A DNA stretch of 64,000 bases from contig SVMF01000011.1 of assembly GCA_015067565.1 (NCBI GenBank), positions 24,113 through 88,112 of the forward strand. The letters are read 5' to 3'. The notes beneath the pieces are model-generated. The model made no database searches. It was not told the origin of the DNA and saw nothing but the letters and a program-made list of their open reading frames with translations. Below are positions 8,309-17,510 of this stretch, in pieces. The stretch is from Oscillospiraceae bacterium (GTDB lineage Bacteria > Bacillota > Clostridia > Oscillospirales > Oscillospiraceae). The position numbers were made by a program, and so were the translations under genes. Every line of letters begins with the position of its first letter. The stretch's first letter is position 1.

Positions 8309-9219
8309 GAGGCAGAACCATCGACACGATCCTTTCGCTTGCTAAGCAAGATCGTGATGTATTACTTGTAACGGGTGATCTTGGCTTCGGTGTGCTGAAG
8401 CCTTACTGGGAGGGGGTTCCAAACCAGTTCCTGAACGCAGGTATTGCAGAGCAGAATTTGACCGGTTTGGCTGCCGGTATGGCCTTGGAAGGGAAAACCG
8501 TTTTTACTTACTCTATTGGCAATTTCCCGACCCTTCGCTGCTACGAGCAGATCCGCAATGACTGTGCATACCATAATGCAAATGTCAAGGTTATCTGTGT
8601 CGGAGGTGGCTTTGTTTATGGCTCGTTGGGCATGAGCCACCACGCAACGGAGGACATTTCAGCTCTTCGCGCCCTGCCAAATGTCACTGTCTTGGCGCCT
8701 GCCGATGCGGACGAGGCTGAGGCCTGTGTTCGTGCGATGTATGAAACGCCAGGAACGTTCTATCTGCGCCTCGGCCGGGGTGGTGAGCCAATGGTGCGTG
8801 AGAGTCTGCCACCCTTCGAGATCGGAAAAGCGCTCAAGGCGCGCGACGGCGAACGTGTTGTCATTTTCTCCACGGGTGCTATTTTTGACGAGGTACAAGG
8901 TGCTATCGAGCTTCTTAAGAACGAAGTTTCTCCAGCCGCCTACACCTTCCCGACGGTCAAGCCCATCGACGCAGCTTGCATCGAGGGATGTGCAAAAAAA
9001 TATGACCTCATTGTCACAGTGGAAGAAAATACTGTCATTGGCGGCTTCGGAAGTGCGGTCGCAGAGGTTTTGGCACGCAAATCCTGCCATGCAAGGCAGC
9101 TTATGATCGGAATCGAGGACACCTACTCCTCGATCGTTGGTACACAAAAATATTTGCGTGATCACTATGGCATCAGCGCCGAGAGAATCTCGCAGAGAAT
9201 AAGGGATGCATTGAAGTGA
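8305..9219 (+). CDS. Transketolase, C-terminal (pyrimidine-binding) subunit
   Basis: A 304-residue second half of a split transketolase. GIAEQNLTGLAAGMAL contains the Glu that activates the thiamine cofactor. A C-terminal Rossmann-like domain includes VTVEENTVIGGFGSAV. It starts by an ATGA overlap with the N-terminal subunit, which argues for a 1:1 complex, and overlaps the next glycosyltransferase by 4 bp. Related enzymes include DXS and transketolase C-halves; the length and the presence of a separate N-half favour transketolase. The substrate is unknown. Confidence 0.88.
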   Translation: MRGRTIDTILSLAKQDRDVLLVTGDLGFGVLKPYWEGVPNQFLNAGIAEQNLTGLAAGMALEGKTVFTYSIGNFPTLRCYEQIRNDCAYHNANVKVICVGGGFVYGSLGMSHHATEDISALRALPNVTVLAPADADEAEACVRAMYETPGTFYLRLGRGGEPMVRESLPPFEIGKALKARDGERVVIFSTGAIFDEVQGAIELLKNEVSPAAYTFPTVKPIDAACIEGCAKKYDLIVTVEENTVIGGFGSAVAEVLARKSCHARQLMIGIEDTYSSIVGTQKYLRDHYGISAERISQRIRDALK

Positions 9220-10337
9220 GCAGATTATTGATTCTTGCCAATGATTACAAAACTTTGGCGAATTTTCGCACGGAACTCATTGAGCGTCTTTTGTCTGTCG
9301 GCCATGAGGTGATTTTAAGCCTTCCCGACAATGAGAAAAATAAAAATTTTGCCGATATGGGTTGTAAAATTGTAACTGCGCCCATCTCGCGACATGGTAC
9401 AAATCCTCTGAAGGAGCTCAAACTCATCCGCGCGTATAAAAAGCAGATGAAGGAGCTGAAACCGGACTGCGTCCTGACCTTTACAGTCAAGCCGAATATT
9501 TACGGAAGCATTGCCGCAGCAGCGTTGAAGATTCCTTATATCAACAATATTACGGGTCTTGGCAGCGTAATGCAGTCCGAAAGCCTGCTGAAAAAGTTAA
9601 TGCTTCAGCTGCAGAAATATGCCTACCGCAAATCGTCCTGCGTATTCTTCCAAAACAACGGAAATCTAACGTATTTTACATCCAAGGGCATCGTCAAAAA
9701 GAATGCAAAACTTTTGCCCGGCTCGGGTGTCAATTTGAATCTACATATGTTTTCCGATTATCCCTCGGAAGAGCCGTTTGTTGATTTTGCTATCGTCTCA
9801 CGCTTGCGCAAGGATAAAGGCTTTGATGAATTCTTTACCATGGCAGATGCGTTGCTGCCGAAATATAAAAACATCCGTTTCCATGTTGTCGGCTGGATCG
9901 AGGAAGATCATTACCGCGCGATCCTGGAGCGATATGAGGACGAGCCTCGTATGATCTATCACGGTGAAACGACGCAGCAGCAGGTGCATGATATTCTGCA
10001 TTCGTGCCACTGCCTGATCCACCCGTCTTACCATGAAGGTATGGCTAATGTTCTGATGGAGGCTGCTGCCGCAGGCAGACCCGCCCTCGTGAGCGACATT
10101 CACGGCTGCAAAGAGGGTGTAGACCACGGTGAATCCGGCTTCACTTTCAAGGTACGAGATGCAGAGTCATTGAAACAATGTGTGGAATTGTATCTGCAGC
10201 AAGGCGAGGAAGAGCATCGTCTGATGGGCAAGAAGGCTCGCAAAAAGATGGAAACAGAATTTGACAGAGAAATTGTTATTCAAAAATATATGGAACAGCT
10301 TGAGCTTATCACTGCTCCAAAAGTGGAGGTATCGTAA
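9216..10337 (+). CDS. Glycosyltransferase family 4 protein
   Basis: A 373-residue GT-B enzyme. The N-terminal half has TNPLKELKLIRAYKKQMK and FTVKPNIYGSIAA. The C-terminal nucleotide-sugar domain has VSRLRKDKGFDEF and the EX7E-like motif HPSYHEGMANVLMEAAAAG. GTG 9216 overlaps the transketolase stop. It resembles WbuB/CapM-type transferases acting on lipid-linked intermediates. Donor and acceptor cannot be read from sequence. Confidence 0.85.
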   Translation: MSRLLILANDYKTLANFRTELIERLLSVGHEVILSLPDNEKNKNFADMGCKIVTAPISRHGTNPLKELKLIRAYKKQMKELKPDCVLTFTVKPNIYGSIAAAALKIPYINNITGLGSVMQSESLLKKLMLQLQKYAYRKSSCVFFQNNGNLTYFTSKGIVKKNAKLLPGSGVNLNLHMFSDYPSEEPFVDFAIVSRLRKDKGFDEFFTMADALLPKYKNIRFHVVGWIEEDHYRAILERYEDEPRMIYHGETTQQQVHDILHSCHCLIHPSYHEGMANVLMEAAAAGRPALVSDIHGCKEGVDHGESGFTFKVRDAESLKQCVELYLQQGEEEHRLMGKKARKKMETEFDREIVIQKYMEQLELITAPKVEVS

Positions 10338-11644
10338 TGTCTCTTTATGGAAGAATCGTTGCTCGTGAAGATAAGATCGCCCTGGTAGGTCTGGGCTATG
10401 TGGGTATGCCGATCGCTGTCGCATTCTCCAAGAAGGTGGATGTCATCGGTTATGACCTGAATGAAGCGAAAATCAATCTCTACCGCAACGGTATTGACCC
10501 GACCAACGAGGTCGGAAATGATGCCATCAAGGCTTGCAGCGTTGAATTTACCGCTGATGAAAGCAAGCTCCGTGAGGCTAAGTTCCTGATCGTTGCTGTT
10601 CCGACCCCCGTGAACGACGACCATACACCTGATCTGAGTCCGGTTGAGGGCGCAAGCCGTATTGTTGGCAGAAACCTGCAAAAGGGAAGCATCGTTGTTT
10701 TTGAGTCAACTGTATATCCCGGCGTCACGGAGGATGTCTGTGTTCCCATCTTAGAGGCAGAGTCCGGACTCAAGTGCGGTGTGGACTTTAAGGTCGGCTA
10801 TTCTCCCGAGCGAATCAACCCGGGCGATAAGATCCACCGTCTTGAGACCATCACGAAGATCGTTTCCGGTATGGATGAAGAGACTCTCGATGAGGTTGCA
10901 AAGGTTTATGAGCTTGTTGTGGACGCAGGCGTTCACCGCGCCGAATCCATTAAGGTCGCTGAGGCCGCTAAAGTCATCGAAAACAGTCAGCGCGATATCA
11001 ATATTGCCTTCATGAACGAGCTTTCCATCATTTTCAATAAGATGGGTATTGATACCAAATCCGTCCTGGAAGCAGCCGGCACGAAGTGGAATTTCCTAAA
11101 GTTCCAGCCGGGTCTGGTTGGCGGCCATTGCATTGGTGTCGATCCGTACTATCTGACTTATAAGGCCGAGCAGCTTGGATATCATTCCCAGATCATTCTG
11201 GCAGGCCGCCGTATCAACGACGATATGGGCAAATACTGCGCAGAAAACCTGGTCAAGAAACTGATCCAGGCCGATGTGCCGGTCAAGAATGCCCGTGTGG
11301 CGATCCTTGGCTTTACCTTCAAGGAGAATTGCCCCGATACCAGAAATACCAAGATCATCGACATTTATAACGAACTCAAGGAGTACGGCATTACGGCAGT
11401 AATCGCTGATCCCGCCGCAGACAGCGACGAGGCTAAGCGCCTTTATGGCATTGATTTTGTTGATATTTCTGAAATTTCCGACATGGACGCAGTTATTTTG
11501 GCTGTTGCACATGAGGAGTTCAAGGCATTGGGTGTAGCTCAGATCGAACAGCTCTTCAAAAAGGGCGCTACGAAGGTTCTTCTTGACCTGAAGGGTATTC
11601 TGGACAAGAAGCAATTCACGGATTATCTGTATTGGAGACTTTGA
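10337..11644 (+). CDS. Nucleotide sugar dehydrogenase (UDP-HexNAc C6 dehydrogenase, TviB/WbpA type)
   Basis: A 435-residue UDP-sugar dehydrogenase with GLGYVGMPIAVAF (NAD binding), ESTVYPGVTED, YSPERINPGDK and the catalytic cysteine in GGHCIGVDPYYL. It oxidises the C6 hydroxyl of a UDP-sugar to a carboxylate. The sequence style and the adjacent WbpP/TviC-like epimerase point to UDP-GlcNAc as substrate, giving UDP-GlcNAcA and, after epimerisation, UDP-GalNAcA, as in the Vi antigen pathway. UDP-ManNAc dehydrogenase is the alternative. TAATG junction with the previous gene. Confidence 0.88.
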   Translation: MSLYGRIVAREDKIALVGLGYVGMPIAVAFSKKVDVIGYDLNEAKINLYRNGIDPTNEVGNDAIKACSVEFTADESKLREAKFLIVAVPTPVNDDHTPDLSPVEGASRIVGRNLQKGSIVVFESTVYPGVTEDVCVPILEAESGLKCGVDFKVGYSPERINPGDKIHRLETITKIVSGMDEETLDEVAKVYELVVDAGVHRAESIKVAEAAKVIENSQRDINIAFMNELSIIFNKMGIDTKSVLEAAGTKWNFLKFQPGLVGGHCIGVDPYYLTYKAEQLGYHSQIILAGRRINDDMGKYCAENLVKKLIQADVPVKNARVAILGFTFKENCPDTRNTKIIDIYNELKEYGITAVIADPAADSDEAKRLYGIDFVDISEISDMDAVILAVAHEEFKALGVAQIEQLFKKGATKVLLDLKGILDKKQFTDYLYWRL

Positions 11645-11645
11645 T

Positions 11646-12623
11646 ATGGGTTACGAGCACTTGATTTTTCCTGAAAACTCACTCTTCTTGGTGACCGGTG
11701 GTGCAGGTTTCATTGGTTCAAACCTCTGCGAAGCAATCTTGAACATGGGGTACCGTGTGCGCTGCCTTGACGATCTTTCTACCGGCAAGCGCGAAAATAT
11801 TGAGATGTTCCTGGATCATCCGAACTATTCTTACATCAAGGGCGACATCAAGAATTTTGACACCTGCCTCAAAGCAACTGCAGGTGTGGATTATGTTCTG
11901 CATCAGGCTGCATGGGGAAGCGTTCCACGCAGCATCGAAATGCCGATGTTCTATGCTCAGAATAACATCATGGGCACAATGAATATGCTCGAGGCCTCCA
12001 GACAGAATGGTGTGAAGCGCTTTGTTTACGCTTCTTCCAGCTCTGTTTATGGCGACGAACCCGTTTTGCCGAAGTGCGAGGGCCGCGAGGGTAATTTGCT
12101 CTCTCCGTATGCTGTCAGTAAGCGTGTCAACGAGGAGCATGCAAAGCAGTATACTCGTCATTATGGCTTGGAAACCGTCGGCTTGCGCTATTTCAATGTT
12201 TTTGGCAGACGACAGGATCCGAACGGCGCCTATGCAGCTGTGATTCCGAAGTTTCTCATGCAGCTTCTTGGCGGTGAGACTCCGACCATTAACGGCGATG
12301 GAAAGCAGAGCCGTGACTTTACTTACATTGAAAATGTTATCGAGGCGAATCTGAAGGCCTGCCTTGCACCTTCTGAGGCAACCGGTAAGGCCTACAATAT
12401 CGCCTACGGTGGCAGAGAGTATTTGATCGATATTTATTATGGCCTGACCGCTGCGCTGAATCTCCATATCGAGCCGAATTTCGGCCCCGATCGAGCCGGT
12501 GACATCAAGCATTCCAATGCCGACATCAGCAAGGCACGGGAGCTTCTCGGATATGACCCGGATTGGAGCTTCGAACGTGGTATCCGCGCTGCGATCGCGT
12601 GGTATAAGGAGAACCTCAGATGA
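11646..12623 (+). CDS. NAD-dependent UDP-sugar 4-epimerase (WbpP/TviC type)
   Basis: A 325-residue extended SDR with VTGGAGFIGSNL, the catalytic ASSSSVYGDEP and SPYAVSKR (Tyr/Lys), and GRRQDPNGAYAAVIPKF, a block typical of WbpP-like UDP-GlcNAc(A) 4-epimerases. Directly follows the UDP-sugar dehydrogenase gene with 1 bp between them, so the pair probably makes UDP-GalNAcA. An acidic polymer is therefore expected. Confidence 0.87.
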   Translation: MGYEHLIFPENSLFLVTGGAGFIGSNLCEAILNMGYRVRCLDDLSTGKRENIEMFLDHPNYSYIKGDIKNFDTCLKATAGVDYVLHQAAWGSVPRSIEMPMFYAQNNIMGTMNMLEASRQNGVKRFVYASSSSVYGDEPVLPKCEGREGNLLSPYAVSKRVNEEHAKQYTRHYGLETVGLRYFNVFGRRQDPNGAYAAVIPKFLMQLLGGETPTINGDGKQSRDFTYIENVIEANLKACLAPSEATGKAYNIAYGGREYLIDIYYGLTAALNLHIEPNFGPDRAGDIKHSNADISKARELLGYDPDWSFERGIRAAIAWYKENLR

Positions 12624-13732
12624 TCCGCGTTTTGCAGGTTTTTGCATCACTGAATGTCGGTGGTGCGGAGAGTCGAATGATGGACGTCTACCGTCATCTC
12701 GATCGCTCGAAATTTCAGTTCGATTTCCTGACTATGCAGCTCGAGGAGCAGTATTTTGAGAATGAAATTCGAGCTCTGGGCGGTAAGGTGATCAAAATCG
12801 CACCCCCCAGACAGAGCGGAACGCGTGCCAATCTGAAAGCAATGACGAAGATCCTGAAGGAAGGGAAGTATGAGGCAGTTCATGCTCATACTTCCTATCA
12901 TTGCGGAATGGTCATGTTGGCTGCGAAGCGTGCTGGTGTACCGATCCGGATCAGTCACAGCAGAACGACCGGCTCAAAGCACAGCGGTAAGAAAGCGCAG
13001 ATCATGCTCGGCATCGGGCGCTTCCTGATCAATCGCTACGCTACCGATCGCCTTGCAATTTCCAACGAAGCAGGGGAGTACCTGTTTGCAAAGAAGATAT
13101 TTACAGTGATTCCGAATGCCATCGACCTTTCACGCTACGAAAAGCGCAATGACTCTGTAATCGAGGAGCTGAAGCGTGAATTTTCACTCCTGGACGCAGA
13201 TGTCATTTTGGGACAGGTCGGACGATTTGACAATATGAAGAATCATGGCTTTACCCTGAAGCTTTTTAAGGAGTACCTGAAAAAGCAGCCGAAGGCGAAG
13301 CTGGTTCTTGTCGGCGACGGCCCCCTGCGTGAGCAGCGTGAGAAGGAGACACAAGAGCTTGGCCTGCGGGATCGCGTTGTCTTCACCGGTGTGCGCTCGG
13401 ATATTCCGGACTGGATGTATCTTTTCAAATGTCTTTTGGTTCCGTCCGTTTTTGAAGGTCTGGGTGGAGTTATCCTGGAAGGCCAGGCGGCGGGTACGCC
13501 AGTTTTGAAATCTGACAGCTTTACCGATGCGGCAGATCTGGACATTGGCCTGGTCGAGCGCTGTAAATTGGATGATTTGCAGAGCTGGCTAAATGCCTTA
13601 GATCACTTACCGGTGGCAGTAGAAAGAAAGGCAATTGTCGATGCCTTTGACCGAACCGGTTACAGCTTGACCTCCGCAGTCACAAGCTTTTGCAAAATCT
13701 ATTTGGGAGATGGACACGTTGACAAAAACTAA
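12620..13732 (+). CDS. Glycosyltransferase family 4 (EpsF-like)
   Basis: A 370-residue GT-B protein starting MIRVLQVFASLNVGGAESRMMDVYR, the classic start of EpsF/GT4 enzymes. The C-terminal domain has GQVGRFDNMKNHG, LVGDGPLREQ and FEGLGGVILEGQAAGTPV. Overlaps the epimerase gene by 4 bp. The next (acyltransferase) gene starts inside its end. Confidence 0.87.
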   Translation: MIRVLQVFASLNVGGAESRMMDVYRHLDRSKFQFDFLTMQLEEQYFENEIRALGGKVIKIAPPRQSGTRANLKAMTKILKEGKYEAVHAHTSYHCGMVMLAAKRAGVPIRISHSRTTGSKHSGKKAQIMLGIGRFLINRYATDRLAISNEAGEYLFAKKIFTVIPNAIDLSRYEKRNDSVIEELKREFSLLDADVILGQVGRFDNMKNHGFTLKLFKEYLKKQPKAKLVLVGDGPLREQREKETQELGLRDRVVFTGVRSDIPDWMYLFKCLLVPSVFEGLGGVILEGQAAGTPVLKSDSFTDAADLDIGLVERCKLDDLQSWLNALDHLPVAVERKAIVDAFDRTGYSLTSAVTSFCKIYLGDGHVDKN

Positions 13733-14731
13733 AATTCCGTATATTTCCATTGCAAGAGTCTTAGCAATGCTTATGATCCTTGGTACGCACTATTTCGATT
13801 TCATGGGTGATGACTTTATTCGCAACTTTTTCTGTGGAATACCCTGTTTTTGATGGTTTCCGGCTTTGTTTATGCGAACAAGGAGATTCATTGCGGTTCA
13901 TTCTTCTTTGGCCGTTTCTGCAGGATCATGATCCCGGCCTATGTTTATGCGACAATTATTTTTGTTTGCTCGGCTATTTTTTACGAAGGTCCGTCCGTTA
14001 AAGATATTCTAATTCACATCTTCAACCTGCAGGGCATTCAGAATGTGGTTCCGTGTATTGACTATTACGGCTTCCCGCGTTTGGGAATTTTGTGGTTCCT
14101 GACGGCAATCATGATGTGTTATCTGCTTCTGCCGCTGCTTAAAAAAGCCGAGAAGAAATTCAACCTCGGCCTGCGCGGACATAGCCTTCTTTTGATCGCG
14201 CTTGTTTCCCTTCAGATCGCACTGGCTTATGTTGACATTCAGCTGTTCTATCTGTTGATGTTCTACATTGGCTATTATCTTGGCAAGTACATTCACAGGC
14301 TTAGGAACTTCCATGCTATTTTTATCTATGCTTTCACACTGGCGATCAATGGCGCTCGTTTGGTGCTGAGCAATCGTATCGACGGAACCGTTTTCTACAA
14401 TATGACGATCGCTACCCTTGCAGAAGGCATGGTTGCACTGGCGATTCTTATCACTTTGTATCTGATTTACAAAAACTGGCCGAAGATTGTTGAGCGCGTT
14501 GCAAACAACAAGCTTCTTCGTTTGACAGACAAGTATTCGATGGCAGTTTATATTGTGCACTTTACCTTCTTCCGTGGAATTGCACCTGCAACGCTCATTA
14601 CCTCGAACAAGATTCTGGCCTTGCTTCTAATGATCGGTCTGACATTAATTTGTTTATACCCGTTCCAGAAAATCTGTGATTTGCTGGATCATGCCGTCCG
14701 CGCTCTTTGCAATAGAAAACAAAAAGGATGA
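13719..14731 (+). pseudogene. Acyltransferase-3 family membrane protein, frameshifted
   Basis: Reading from TTG 13719 (GGGAG 9 nt upstream; in-frame ATG 13710 also possible) gives an acyltransferase-3 N-terminus, KIPYISIARVLAMLMILGTH..., up to FFCGIP, then TGA at 13851. The rest of the family (LFLMVSGFVYANKE... through about nine membrane segments to 14731) continues in the next frame. One missing C in the CCC run at 13842-13844 would join the two parts into one protein of about 337 residues. The His of LGTH and the downstream segments are intact, so the break is recent, a phase-variable tract, or a sequencing error. The family O-acylates polysaccharides at the membrane. The following gene starts at ATGA over its stop. 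Confidence 0.85.
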
Positions 14732-15618
14732 TTGCATTGAAAACCTTAACAGTTATTACAACGACCTATAATCGTGACTATTGCCTGCATCAGGTGTATG
14801 AGTCACTGCTGCGTCAGACGAGCAATGACTTTGTCTGGCTTGTTTTGGATGACGGATCGACGGACAAGACCAAGGATCTAGTCGATAAGTGGATTTCTGA
14901 AAACAAGATGGCTATTGTCTATCATTACAAGCCGAACGGCGGTATGCATACAGCGAGAAATGCCGCATACGAGCTGGCTGAAACGGAATTGAATGTCATC
15001 ATTGATTCCGATGATTGGATGGCAGATGATGCGGTGGAGACGATCGTCCGTTTTTGGCAGAAGCACAAGAGGGAAGATATTGCCGGCATCATTTCTCACA
15101 ATGCAGATCCTTCGGGCAAGCAGCTTGGAACCCCGATGCCTGAGGGAGTCTCTGAGACCACGGTCACTGACTTTTTCGGAAAACTCGGCGGAAAAGGAGA
15201 CAAGAAGCTGATTTATCGCAGCGAGCTGACGAAAAAGTATCCGTATCCTGAGTTTGAGGGCGAGAAGTTCTTCCCGGCCTCGTACAAATTCCGCCTGCTG
15301 GACCAGGACTATAAGATGCTCGTGCTCGACCATGTGACGTGCATCGTGGATTATAACGACGATAGCATGACACGCGATAAGTTTGCGCAGTACCGTACCT
15401 CGCCCAAGAGCTTTGCTTATTTCCGAAATGAAATGATGCGAATCTCAAAGAGCGCAAAGGAATGCTGCAACCTAGCACTGCATTATGTGGCGGAGAGTCG
15501 TTTTGCAAAAGAAAAGCATTTTATCAAGAAAGCACACCGAAAGGGTTATGTCCTATTGGCTTATTTACCGGGCACATTACTCTATTTCTATCTGAAGAAG
15601 ACAAAGCGTAAATATTAA
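14728..15618 (+). CDS. Glycosyltransferase family 2
   Basis: A 296-residue GT-A enzyme with TVITTTYNRDYCLHQVYESL, VLDDGSTDKTKDLV and the metal-binding DSDDWM. A C-terminal hydrophobic stretch (YVLLAYLPGTLLYFYL) may anchor it in the membrane. It is translationally coupled to the broken acyltransferase through an ATGA overlap. Acceptor and donor unknown. Confidence 0.88.
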   Translation: MIALKTLTVITTTYNRDYCLHQVYESLLRQTSNDFVWLVLDDGSTDKTKDLVDKWISENKMAIVYHYKPNGGMHTARNAAYELAETELNVIIDSDDWMADDAVETIVRFWQKHKREDIAGIISHNADPSGKQLGTPMPEGVSETTVTDFFGKLGGKGDKKLIYRSELTKKYPYPEFEGEKFFPASYKFRLLDQDYKMLVLDHVTCIVDYNDDSMTRDKFAQYRTSPKSFAYFRNEMMRISKSAKECCNLALHYVAESRFAKEKHFIKKAHRKGYVLLAYLPGTLLYFYLKKTKRKY

Positions 15619-15638
15619 ATTCGAAAGGAGGTCTACGC

Positions 15639-16766
15639 ATGACCGGACTTGTGATATTGATCTTTGTTTGTACCGTTTTTGCTGCAATTTCACAAAACCG
15701 GGATAGCCGTACCCTCCATCACCATAAAAAGAAAGCGAGCAAGGATCGCGTCTTTTTTACGATCCTTGTTGGCTACATGGTAATCTTCGCAGGTCTTAGA
15801 ACAAGCTACAATGATACAGATAGCTATATCAGCACATTCATGAAAACGGAACCGATTACAAATGTATTTAACGGGTTAAATTGGGACTTAGGAACGAATC
15901 CGGGATTTAAGATTTTCACATCATTGATTCGAACATTTACCGATAACCCAAATATTTACTTAATGATTTGCTCGTTAATCGTCATTCCGCTCATTGTTGG
16001 CTTCGTCCACCGTTACACGAAGAATTTTACGCTTTCTATGTTTTTGTTCTTCACGATGGGCTATTTCTTGTTCTGCTTAGCGGCAATCAAGCAAACTATG
16101 GCAACTGCACTGGCAGTTCTTGCGATTCAGAAACTTCTGGATGGCAAAAAACTACGATATTTGCTATGCCTCCTGCTGGGAACGCTAATTCATCCATATT
16201 GCCTGATGTATTTGATCGCTCCCATTTTGATGAAGCAGATTCCATGGCACAAAGGAACCTGGTTCATGCTGTTTTTGGTTGCAATTGTTGCCTATTCCTT
16301 CAACTTCCTGGTGCAGACCATTTTGGATGTCACGGATATCATGGGTGAGGGGTATAATAAGGAAACCTTCGTCGGTGAAGGTATCAATACCTTCCGCGTT
16401 ATGGTCTATTTTGTACCGGTGGTCATCTCCTTTTTGTGGCGCAAAACCCTATTCGAACACACAAAGCGTCATGAGAATTTGTTCATGAACTGCACGATCG
16501 TCTGCGCTTTGATCATGTTTGTCGGTATGTTTGGTAATGCAAATATGTTTGCAAGACTGGCTATGTATTTTGAACCGCCGATCTATGTTGCGTTGCCGTG
16601 GATGATTTATAAACTAAAAGGGAAAGTGGAAGGCCTCTTCATTTCAATCATGGCCTACATTGCATATCCGGCCTACTTCTACTATCAGACAGTTATGGCC
16701 AAACCCTTTGACCTGATCTATCATTCCATGAGCTTGGGCGAATTTTTCAATTCTCTGTTCCAATAA
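15639..16766 (+). CDS. EpsG-type polysaccharide polymerase (Wzy-like)
   Basis: A 375-residue integral membrane protein with about ten hydrophobic segments. It has the EpsG family pattern near the N-terminus (AGLRTSYNDTDSYISTF) and a long loop before FTLSMFLFFTMGYFLFCLAAIKQTMATALAV, where the KQ-M-A element is conserved in EpsG/Wzy proteins. It probably polymerises repeat units outside the membrane. AAAGGAGG precedes the ATG. No Wzx-type flippase accompanies it in the window. Confidence 0.85.
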   Translation: MTGLVILIFVCTVFAAISQNRDSRTLHHHKKKASKDRVFFTILVGYMVIFAGLRTSYNDTDSYISTFMKTEPITNVFNGLNWDLGTNPGFKIFTSLIRTFTDNPNIYLMICSLIVIPLIVGFVHRYTKNFTLSMFLFFTMGYFLFCLAAIKQTMATALAVLAIQKLLDGKKLRYLLCLLLGTLIHPYCLMYLIAPILMKQIPWHKGTWFMLFLVAIVAYSFNFLVQTILDVTDIMGEGYNKETFVGEGINTFRVMVYFVPVVISFLWRKTLFEHTKRHENLFMNCTIVCALIMFVGMFGNANMFARLAMYFEPPIYVALPWMIYKLKGKVEGLFISIMAYIAYPAYFYYQTVMAKPFDLIYHSMSLGEFFNSLFQ

Positions 16767-16780
16767 AAGGAGCAAGCATT

Positions 16781-17494
16781 ATGACAAAGATCATTCATTA
16801 TTTTTGGTTCGGTGGCAACCCGCTTCCTGCCAAGGTTCAACGCTGTATGGAAAGTTGGGAAAAGTTTTTCCCCGATTTTGAGATCAAGCGTTGGGACGAG
16901 AGCAATTTTGACATCAAGGCAAATCTCTACATCCGTCAAGCTTATGAGGCAAAAAAATGGGCATTTGTCTCCGACTATGCCAGATTCCGCATTCTGGAAG
17001 AATATGGCGGCCTCTATTTTGACACCGATGTTGAGGTGATCCGTCCCTTTGACAAGCTTTTGGAGTTACCCGCCTTTGGCGGCTTTGAAACCGACCGTTT
17101 TATTGCCCCGGGCCTTGTCCTTTGGACGAAAGAGCCGCAGAATCCTTTGATGAAGGCAATGCGTGAAAAGTACGATTCTCTTGCCTTTTTGGACGAAAAC
17201 GGTGAACGGATCAAGAAAAATGTTTGCGGTTTGTTTACAGAGCTGTTGTCCGAGCACGGCTTTGTTGCAAACGGACAAATGCAGGTCTGCGGTGGCATGA
17301 CACTGTTCCCAAAGGACTATTTTAATCCCTTTGACGATGCTACCGGCAGACTGCGCAAAACCGAAAACACCTACTCGATTCACTGGTATGATAAAACATG
17401 GATGAGTAAGAGTCGAATTTTAAGAAATAAGTGTACAAGAATTCTTCATCGAATTTTCGGCACTGATATTCGTCAAAAACTCTTAAGAAAATAA
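16781..17494 (+). CDS. DXD-type glycosyltransferase (OCH1/capsular sugar transferase family)
   Basis: A 237-residue protein beginning IIHYFWFGGNPLP with the family core WAFVSDYARFRILEEYGGLYFDTDVEV, where DTD is the DXD metal site and the SDYARF...YGG block is diagnostic for the glycosyltransferase sugar-binding DXD family (Och1-like). The likely role is addition of one sugar to the repeat unit. The short C-terminus ends in a basic region that may associate with the membrane. Confidence 0.88.
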   Translation: MTKIIHYFWFGGNPLPAKVQRCMESWEKFFPDFEIKRWDESNFDIKANLYIRQAYEAKKWAFVSDYARFRILEEYGGLYFDTDVEVIRPFDKLLELPAFGGFETDRFIAPGLVLWTKEPQNPLMKAMREKYDSLAFLDENGERIKKNVCGLFTELLSEHGFVANGQMQVCGGMTLFPKDYFNPFDDATGRLRKTENTYSIHWYDKTWMSKSRILRNKCTRILHRIFGTDIRQKLLRK

Positions 17495-17510
17495 TAAAGG
17501 GGCTGTCAAT

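Noticed and set aside
13780..14001. 73-aa ORF across the acyltransferase break
   Set aside because: Third frame, no similarity to the family; the real protein parts are in the other two frames.
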